Translations under genes and position numbers: made by a program | Assembly: GCA_050014795.1 (NCBI GenBank) | Contig: JBEKCQ010000084.1 | Coordinates: 1-15,570, forward strand | DNA: 15,570 bases | Source: JALHUF01 sp050014795 | Lineage (GTDB): Bacteria > Acidobacteriota > Terriglobia > UBA7540 | Direction: 5' to 3' | In this document: positions 1 through 5,772 of the stretch, piece by piece | Layout: each line of letters begins with the position of its first letter | Position numbering within the stretch: position 1 is the stretch's first letter | The notes under the pieces: generated by a model | Database searches by the model: none | The model's input: only the letters and a program-made list of their open reading frames with translations | What the model was told of the DNA's origin: nothing

Positions 1-101
1 AAGGGCCGAGGCGCGATGACCTCACGAACGGGTTGCCAACTCATTCGCTTCGGAATAGACTGACGGCGTCTCGCAGTCAGCTCAACCTCGGGAGACGTGG
101 C

Positions 102-950
102 ATGGGTCCTGAAAAACGGCGCTCCGACCGCCTGATGCTGACGGTTCCCCTCTGGATTATGGGGACCTATCCGAAGGGCTTCCCCTTTATTGAAAACGCG
201 AGAACCATCAGCCTGAACCGCGACGGGGCCTTGATTCATGTCTTCCGCTTGCTGCACGCCGGGCAGTCCGTGCTGGTGTTCAATCTGGTCACACAGCGCG
301 AGGCGGATTTCCGGGTGGTAGGCCCGATCGCCCCCTTCACGGAGAAAGGCGGCGACTACGGGATCGAGTGCGTGAAGAGGGCGGACAACATCTGGGGGAT
401 CCGTTTTCCATCACCTCCCGAGGGCGAGGCTGCCGACCCGAAAGCCGTCCTGGAATGCCGGAAATGCCACAGCGTGGAACTGGCACGCCTCTCCCTGGTG
501 GAAGTGGATGTGCTCGAGACCGCCGGCATTTTTTCCAGACATTGCCGCAAATGCAGGGCCAAGCGCTTCTGGGGCCATCCGGAACAGAAGATAGCTATGG
601 AAGGTCCTCCCGGCGAGGCGGAGATGATCGCGGAGACGGAGGCCCAGGTCCGAGCCCGAGCCACCGGAGCCGAAAGCCGACGGCATCGCCGGGTGCTGCT
701 GCAACTGCCTGTGCTGGTCCGCAACTTTAGTGGTGAGACTGAGATCACCAAGACGGAGAATGCCTCGAAGAGCGGCTTCTGTTTCAGCAGTCAGAAGAAG
801 TACGAGTTGGGCGAGGGGCTGGTCGTCGCCTGCCCATACAATGCCGCGGGCAAGAGCGTCGAGCGCTCCGCCCGCATCGTTCGCCGGCTAGAATCGGAAG
901 GCCTTCTACAGAAGGTGTTGGGCGTCCGCTACGAGGCGAGGGATTTCTGA
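102..950 (+). CDS. Two-PilZ protein with a central zinc ribbon
   Basis: A 282-residue cytoplasmic protein with no signal peptide or membrane helix. The first PilZ-like unit begins with RRSDR (residues 6-10). Its second motif is degenerate (SLNRDG, about 37-42, instead of D/NxSxxG). The middle has two Cys pairs, C119-x-x-C122 and C148-x-x-C151, spaced like a zinc ribbon. The C-terminal PilZ unit has a full set of motifs: RRHRR near 193-197 and NASKSG at 220-225. PilZ domains usually bind cyclic di-GMP through these residues, so the C-terminal copy is the likely binder and the first copy may be structural. I chose the ATG at 102 because GGAG at 91-94 sits 7 bases upstream; an in-frame TTG at 33 would add 23 unremarkable residues. 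No partner gene is adjacent, so the effector role is unknown. Confidence 0.82.
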   Translation: MGPEKRRSDRLMLTVPLWIMGTYPKGFPFIENARTISLNRDGALIHVFRLLHAGQSVLVFNLVTQREADFRVVGPIAPFTEKGGDYGIECVKRADNIWGIRFPSPPEGEAADPKAVLECRKCHSVELARLSLVEVDVLETAGIFSRHCRKCRAKRFWGHPEQKIAMEGPPGEAEMIAETEAQVRARATGAESRRHRRVLLQLPVLVRNFSGETEITKTENASKSGFCFSSQKKYELGEGLVVACPYNAAGKSVERSARIVRRLESEGLLQKVLGVRYEARDF

Positions 951-993
951 CACGCCATGTGACGGCCCGGCAACCCTGCGGGCAACAAGGACC

Positions 994-2127
994 ATGACTC
1001 ACCGGGAACGCGTTCTCACGGCCCTGAAGCGCCAGAAGCCGGACCGAGTCCCCCTCGACCTCGGGTCCCAGAACTCCTCCACTATAACGGCCGGAGCCCA
1101 CCGGCGGCTGAGAGCCCACCTGGGCATCCCACCTGATCCCCCGCCGGCCGTTGGGTCCAGGTGGTTATCCACCGTTATCCCGGACGAGACGATCTTGCGC
1201 CGTTTTGGCGTGGACTTCCGGCCGTTGTTTCTTGGCCGCCCGGATGCCCGTCCGGAGCGTGAGTTGCCCGACGGCTCGCTGCTGTCCGAGTGGGGAGTCC
1301 CATTCGTGAGGCATGGAGAGTCCCACTACTTCCCCGGCGAAAGCCCGTTGTGCCACCTGGATGAGCCTGGGATTGAGAACCTGGAGGCGCACTGCTGGCC
1401 CGATCCGGCGGATCCCGGGCGCTATCGCGGCCTGCGCGAGCGAGCCAGAGGGCTCCACGAGAATACCGACTATGCCGTGGTCCTGAATCCCGGTGCCGGG
1501 CCGGTCCACGTTGGTCAGTGGCTCCGAGGCTTCGGCGAATGGCTTACCGACCTCCTGGTCAATCCTGCCTTCAGCGAAGCGCTGGCGGACCGGATAACCG
1601 ACATCTGGGTTGAGATTGTGCATCGTGCTCTCGAGGAAGCCGGCGAGTTTGTGGACATCGTCTGTTGGGGGGATGACCTCGGCACACAGCGAGGGCCGCA
1701 GTTCAGCCCGGAACTGTACCGCCGGGTGATCAAGCCCCGGCAGAAAAGGATGGTAGAAGCCATCAAGCGTCACGGGAAGCTGGCGCTCTACCACACGTGT
1801 GGTTCCGTCGCAGATTTTCTCCCGGACTTCATTGAACTGGGAATCGACGCGGTGAATCCGGTCCAAGTCTCGGCAGCAGGTATGGACACAAGGCGCCTGA
1901 AGCGGGAGTTCGGCCGGGACATCACATTCTGGGGCGCGATTGACACGCAGAACGTGCTTCCTCGCGGGACACCCGAGGACGTCAGGAGCGAGGTGAGACG
2001 TCGCATCGATGACCTTGCGCCAGGGGGCGGATACGTGCTCTGCGCAGTGCACAACATCCAACCGGAGGTACCGCCCGAAAACATCGTCGCAATGTACGAG
2101 GCCGCCTTGGAATACGGAAAAGGTTGA
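994..2127 (+). CDS. Uroporphyrinogen decarboxylase-family (UroD/MtaA-like) protein
   Basis: A 377-residue soluble TIM-barrel protein of the UroD superfamily. It opens with the typical HRERVLTALKRQKPDRVPLD and has the family phrases WGDDLGTQRGP (about 225-235) and YHTCGSV (266-272). H267, C269 and C350 could form the HxC...C zinc site known from the corrinoid methyltransferases MtaA, MtbA and CmuA, which move methyl groups to or from a cobalamin protein. True HemE enzymes lack this site, so heme synthesis is unlikely. No corrinoid-binding protein, substrate methyltransferase or heme gene lies nearby, so the substrate cannot be told. The start ATG has AAGGA only about 3 bases upstream, which is tight. 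It lies 43 bases after the PilZ gene and could be co-transcribed with it. Confidence 0.82.
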   Translation: MTHRERVLTALKRQKPDRVPLDLGSQNSSTITAGAHRRLRAHLGIPPDPPPAVGSRWLSTVIPDETILRRFGVDFRPLFLGRPDARPERELPDGSLLSEWGVPFVRHGESHYFPGESPLCHLDEPGIENLEAHCWPDPADPGRYRGLRERARGLHENTDYAVVLNPGAGPVHVGQWLRGFGEWLTDLLVNPAFSEALADRITDIWVEIVHRALEEAGEFVDIVCWGDDLGTQRGPQFSPELYRRVIKPRQKRMVEAIKRHGKLALYHTCGSVADFLPDFIELGIDAVNPVQVSAAGMDTRRLKREFGRDITFWGAIDTQNVLPRGTPEDVRSEVRRRIDDLAPGGGYVLCAVHNIQPEVPPENIVAMYEAALEYGKG

Positions 2128-2251
2128 GGCCTGGGCGGCGTGGGTTTCTGGGCCGTCCCGAGCCTTGCCTCAAAGGCCCAAATAGGTCAAACTGGTAGCT
2201 CCGACCGCCGCGTGGCTTTGGGGTGGCCGCCGGCGCTAAACTCTTTGCGGC

Positions 2252-2265
2252 AAACGTCAACGTTT
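2252..2265. promoter_or_regulatory. Perfect 14-bp inverted repeat upstream of the methyltransferase
   Basis: AAACGT-CA-ACGTTT is a perfect inverted repeat with 6-base arms and a 2-base centre. It ends 46 bases before the methyltransferase start at 2312, inside the 184-base gap after the UroD-like gene. The position suits an operator, but no cognate regulator is evident and a chance palindrome is possible. Confidence 0.25.
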
Positions 2266-2311
2266 CCTCGGTCCGCTGGAATGATCCCCGAGAAAGGGCA
2301 AAAAAGGCCGA

Positions 2312-2986
2312 ATGTCTAATCTGCGATTGAAGTTCGTCAGGCAGGGGCTTGACGGTTTCCTGCTGGCAGTCTGCTCTATCTTGCTTTTCTGGTCAGTTCC
2401 GGCTGGCGCCCAGCACGCCAACGACCCCGTCGCACTCGCTCTCGAACGCCTGGCGTGGATGCCCAAGAATCAGCCAGGCATGCTGAACGTTAACGCAAAC
2501 GAGGGAGCATTTCTCCGCGACCAAGTGATTGCGGCCAAGGCGAAGCGGGCGCTGGAGATCGGCACCTCCAACGGCTACTCCGCCATCTGGATAGCGCTCG
2601 GGCTGCACCAAACCAATGGCCACCTGACGACCCTGGAGATTGATGGAGCCAAGGTCAAGCTGGCGCGAGAGAACTTCCGCGCCGCCGGCGTCGAATCCTT
2701 GGTCACGCTCCAGCCGGGCGATGCCCTGAAAGAAATCCCTCAGCTTCCAGGTCCGTTCGAGTTTGTTTTCATTGACGCCTGGAAGCCCGACTACCTCAAG
2801 TATCTCGATATGGTTCTGCCCCTGGTGCCCCCGGGTGGCGTGATTGTGGCGCACAACGTCACAAACCAGAGGGCGGAGTTGCAGGATTTCATTGATCGGG
2901 TGGAATCGGACCCGCGGCTGAAGACCACCATAGCCAATCCCGGTCCGGGCGGGTTCTCCGTAAGCGTGAAACAGCCGGGCAAGTAG
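2312..2986 (+). CDS. Exported class I SAM-dependent O-methyltransferase
   Basis: A 224-residue protein with a Rossmann-type methyltransferase fold after an apparent signal peptide. The signal has R5/K7/R10, a hydrophobic core at about 15-28 and an AGA|Q cleavage site after residue 33. SAM-binding motif I is LEIGTSNGYS (81-90); the acidic strand-2 end is LEID (108-111); the FIDAWKPDY block is at 153-161; the last metal-binding motif is GGVIVAHNV (175-183). This resembles caffeoyl-CoA/catechol-type O-methyltransferases, where the final motif normally reads DN; here it is H181-N182. D155 is kept. The ATG at 2312 has an AAAAAGG-like ribosome binding site at 2301-2307. Whether the enzyme really leaves the cytoplasm, where SAM is made, is an open question; the hydrophobic segment could instead anchor it in the membrane. 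Confidence 0.8.
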   Translation: MSNLRLKFVRQGLDGFLLAVCSILLFWSVPAGAQHANDPVALALERLAWMPKNQPGMLNVNANEGAFLRDQVIAAKAKRALEIGTSNGYSAIWIALGLHQTNGHLTTLEIDGAKVKLARENFRAAGVESLVTLQPGDALKEIPQLPGPFEFVFIDAWKPDYLKYLDMVLPLVPPGGVIVAHNVTNQRAELQDFIDRVESDPRLKTTIANPGPGGFSVSVKQPGK

Positions 2987-3049
2987 GATCCTGAAAGGCC
3001 GCGATTCCCTGTCGGCTCTTCCGTGCCAGCCTCGAAGGAACAGGCCACT

Positions 3050-3295
3050 TCAGTTCGCAGGAAGCCTGCTCTCCAGCGACTGGCCCTCCAAGCTGAACAG
3101 GGCGTCGGCAACCTCAGGGAGAAGGGCTCGGGCCCCCTCTATCCCTGCTTCGGCTGCGACGATCATCCCGTGGGCGCAGTTGGCGCACAGCCAGAAACCT
3201 CGACCCTCGGAAATGCCCTCGGGCCGACAGACCGCGCACGGCCAATCCTTCCGCGCGTGAACCAGCAAGCCGCCATGTGATACCGCGTAGTCCAT
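3050..3295 (-). CDS. Small hypothetical protein with two CxxC pairs
   Basis: An 81-residue protein I do not recognise. It has a CAVC pair (20-23) and a CANC pair about 14 residues later (38-41), which together could bind one zinc ion, followed by a short, helix-prone C-terminal half. The gene is believable because a perfect AGGAGG (3303-3308, reading on the minus strand) sits 6 bases upstream of the ATG at 3295. A competing plus-strand frame (3023-3280) has no such signal and a low-complexity translation. The gene is convergent with the methyltransferase, separated by 63 bases. It lies downstream of the adenylate cyclase on the same strand, 238 bases away. No function can be assigned beyond likely metal binding. 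Confidence 0.55.
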   Translation of the reverse strand: MDYAVSHGGLLVHARKDWPCAVCRPEGISEGRGFWLCANCAHGMIVAAEAGIEGARALLPEVADALFSLEGQSLESRLPAN

Positions 3296-3533
3296 GGTCT
3301 GCCTCCTGCCCTCACCTTAGGAACGAGCAAGCCGGCTACCATTGCAGAGATATTCCAACAAAGGCAAGCCACAGAAAGCAAAGGGGATGTGGAGGAGGCG
3401 GAACTCGGTCGGGGTGGGGAGATGGCAACTGGTGGCTATATACGGCCAGATTTGGTCGTTTTTACCATCACGGTAATAATGTCGCTTGGTCGGGAGCAGT
3501 TGCGGTCCGGAACGTGGCTTGAACCGCGGCGGC

Positions 3534-5609
3534 TTAATCTGGCAGATCAGGAATGCCAAAGATGTGGACTCCTTCGCCCTTGCCCTTGACTTGGGCGTAG
3601 CCGAGGTCCACGCAAGGAATCTTGTCTTTCACTTCCAGATACACTTCTTCATTCACCAGGATCTTGTAGTCGTAGGTCTTGGTAAGCCCTTCCAAGCGGG
3701 AAGCGATGTTCACCGTGTCGCCGATCACGGTGTAGTCCATGCGCTGTTCCGAGCCGATGTTCCCCGAAATCGCCTCACCCTTGGTGATGCCGATGCCGTT
3801 GTCGATGGGCGCCAAGCCTCGGGCTTTCCGGTCCACGTTGTACTTCTTGAGCGCCCGCCGCATCTCTCTGGCGGCCAAGACGGCACGCTCGCCGTCATTC
3901 TCGAACGGTATGGGCGCGCCGAAAACCACCATGATGGCATCACCGATGAACTTGTCGAGGGTCCCCTCATATCGGAAGATGGGATCCAACATCCGGGAAA
4001 AGTATTCATTCAGCATGGCGACGACTTCTTCCGCAGCGGATTGCTCCGATATCGTGGTGAAGTTGCGGATGTCGGAAAAGAGCACGGAGACCGTAGACCG
4101 ATTGCCGCCCAGTTTCAGCCGATCGCGATCTTTCAGGATCTGCTCGGCCACCGGGCGGGTCACGTAGCGGCAAAGCGTGCTCATCAGGCGCTGTTCCTGC
4201 GTGATGTCATCGGCGATGATGACCACGCCGAGGGATTTCTCCTTGCTGTCGAGCAGGGGCAGTACGTGGACGTTGATGTTCAGCGCTTCTTCCTCACCCT
4301 TGCGGTACTGGAGGTCGTAAGCGGTGAAGGCGCCCCCGCCTTCCAAGGCCTGCCCGATGCCCGCCGCGAGCTGCGGATTCAGCTCCTGAGGGAAAAACTC
4401 CTGGAAACGCTGCCCGGGCAGGTAGGCCTCCGCGCCCGAGAAGATCTTCAATCCCGCGCCGTTGCAGTACGCCACCTTCCCTTCCGGGTCCAGCGTAACG
4501 ACGCCGGTCTCCATAGTCCGCAGGATGCTGTCGTTGTAGTTCTTCATGAAGCGGACTTCCTCGAACAGGCGCGAGTTCTCGAGCGCGATGGTGGTCTGCG
4601 AGCCCAGCGCGTCGAGCAACTGCTCGTCCTCCTCGGTGAAGACCCCCTCGTTCTTGTTGAGCACCTGCATCACGCCGACGATTTCACCTTTCTCATTGCG
4701 GAGCGGCATGCAGAGGATGGTCCGCGTGTGGTAGCCGGTGCGGCGGTCCACGTCAGGGTTGAAGCGGGCATCCTGATAGGCATCGCGGATGTTCACCGTT
4801 TCCCCCGTCAGGCCGACGTGACCGGCAATGCCCATGCCCCGCGGCACGCGGATCTCGCTCAGGTTCTCCCCCTGGGCCACCTTGGACCACAAGCCGCCCG
4901 TCACCCGGTCCACCAGGAACAGCGTGCACCGGTCCGCGCGCATAACCTCTGAGGTCTTGCTCACAATTTTCTGCAGCAGCTGGTCAATCTCGAGTTCCGA
5001 GGACACCGCGCGCATAACGTTCAGAAGGATTTCCGAGGTCTGCATGCGCTTGCGGATTTCCTCGTTCAGCATGGCATTCTGCACCGTGATCGCCGCCCCG
5101 CTCGCGAACGCTTCGAGCATCTCCTCATCCCCGGGCGTGAAAATGCCCTGCCGCTTGTTCAGCACCTGGAGGACACCCAGGATTTTCCCCTCCTTATTCC
5201 TCATCGGCATGCAGAGGATGCTGCGGGTGTGGTAGCCGGTGCGGCGGTCCACGTCGGGATTGAAGCGGGGGTCCTGGTAGGCATCCGAGATGTTGACCGT
5301 CTCGCCGGTCTTGGCGACGTGACCGACGATGCCGGCGCCCAGGGGAACGCGAATCTCACTGAGGCCCGTGCCCTCCGCCACCTTCGACCAGATCTGCTGC
5401 TTCGCCTCATCCACCAGAAAAAGCGTGGAGCGGTCGGCCTCCATTACCAGCGAGCAGCGGTACATGATCTTTTGCAGCAGACGGTTGAAGTCACGCTCGG
5501 CTGCCAGGGAGCACATTACATCCAGCAGGCCGGAGAACGTCGCGGTCTGCTTGCTTCGGGTCTCAGCTTTAGGACCACGCTTTCGAGCCATGGAACTCTT
5601 CGCACCCAT
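3534..5609 (-). CDS. Class III adenylate cyclase, GAF-GAF-PAS-cyclase
   Basis: A 691-residue soluble enzyme predicted to make cyclic AMP from ATP. Domains are GAF-1 (about 38-180), GAF-2 (about 207-347), PAS (about 355-475) and cyclase (about 500-690), the same order as Anabaena CyaB1. Both GAF domains keep the cyclic-nucleotide signature NKx4Fx3DE (151-162 and 318-329), so cAMP or cGMP may bind and regulate them. The cyclase has all expected residues: metal ligands D513 (FSDIRNFT) and D557 (FIGDAIMVVFG), adenine selectors K553 and T627, and transition-state residues N634 and R638 (NIASR). No membrane helix or receiver domain is present. The start is the ATG at 5609; an ATG at 5591 (M7) is an alternative. 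It follows the stressosome operon by 163 bases but has its own promoter. Confidence 0.93.
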   Translation of the reverse strand: MGAKSSMARKRGPKAETRSKQTATFSGLLDVMCSLAAERDFNRLLQKIMYRCSLVMEADRSTLFLVDEAKQQIWSKVAEGTGLSEIRVPLGAGIVGHVAKTGETVNISDAYQDPRFNPDVDRRTGYHTRSILCMPMRNKEGKILGVLQVLNKRQGIFTPGDEEMLEAFASGAAITVQNAMLNEEIRKRMQTSEILLNVMRAVSSELEIDQLLQKIVSKTSEVMRADRCTLFLVDRVTGGLWSKVAQGENLSEIRVPRGMGIAGHVGLTGETVNIRDAYQDARFNPDVDRRTGYHTRTILCMPLRNEKGEIVGVMQVLNKNEGVFTEEDEQLLDALGSQTTIALENSRLFEEVRFMKNYNDSILRTMETGVVTLDPEGKVAYCNGAGLKIFSGAEAYLPGQRFQEFFPQELNPQLAAGIGQALEGGGAFTAYDLQYRKGEEEALNINVHVLPLLDSKEKSLGVVIIADDITQEQRLMSTLCRYVTRPVAEQILKDRDRLKLGGNRSTVSVLFSDIRNFTTISEQSAAEEVVAMLNEYFSRMLDPIFRYEGTLDKFIGDAIMVVFGAPIPFENDGERAVLAAREMRRALKKYNVDRKARGLAPIDNGIGITKGEAISGNIGSEQRMDYTVIGDTVNIASRLEGLTKTYDYKILVNEEVYLEVKDKIPCVDLGYAQVKGKGEGVHIFGIPDLPD
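4726..4754. repeat. 29-bp exact direct repeat, copy in GAF-2
   Basis: This stretch is identical to 5227-5255, 501 bases (167 codons) away. It encodes the block around DVDRRTGYHTR in the second GAF domain. The flanking sequence is also very similar, as expected from an internal duplication of the GAF module. Confidence 0.9.
5227..5255. repeat. 29-bp exact direct repeat, copy in GAF-1
   Basis: This is the partner of 4726-4754, in the first GAF domain of the adenylate cyclase. Similarity extends beyond the exact run on both sides, for example over the codons for ETVNI-DAYQD and ILCMP. Confidence 0.9.
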
Positions 5610-5657
5610 CGATGTCTCGGAGCGGGAACTTGTCCGCCCCGCTGAACTGATAAGGTC

Positions 5658-5686
5658 ATACTAGGTTGGAGTGGCGCCGTTGTCAA
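5658..5686 (-). promoter_or_regulatory. Sigma70-like promoter of the adenylate cyclase
   Basis: On the minus strand a perfect TTGACA (-35, positions 5686-5681) is followed after 17 bases by TAGTAT (-10, 5663-5658, 4 of 6 to consensus). Transcription would begin near 5651, giving a leader of about 40 bases before the ATG at 5609. It lies in the only sizeable gap (163 bases) between the hybrid kinase and the cyclase, and suggests that the cyclase is transcribed independently of, or in addition to, the operon upstream. Confidence 0.6.
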
Positions 5687-5772
5687 TTCTCAGCCGCACC
5701 GGCGGCAGGGCTATCGCGTGCGGTGAGGCAGGGGAAAGACCCTGGGCGGCTTTGCCCTGCAGGGAGGCTGAA

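Noticed and set aside
3462..3476. TTACC-ATCAC-GGTAA hairpin after the adenylate cyclase as a terminator
   Set aside because: The stem is only 5 bases, and on the cyclase strand it is followed by A residues, not a T-tract. A possible plus-strand promoter around it has a poor -35 and no gene downstream.
3486..4952. Long plus-strand open frame (488 codons) opposite the adenylate cyclase
   Set aside because: It mirrors the high-GC cyclase gene, has no ribosome binding site or family motif, and its translation is the His/Val/Arg-rich type expected of an antisense shadow.
5691..5772. Terminator between the hybrid kinase and the cyclase
   Set aside because: Possible stems (GCAGGG/CCCTGC and CCGCAC/GTGCGG) have loops of about 18-20 bases and no T-tract, so read-through cannot be excluded.
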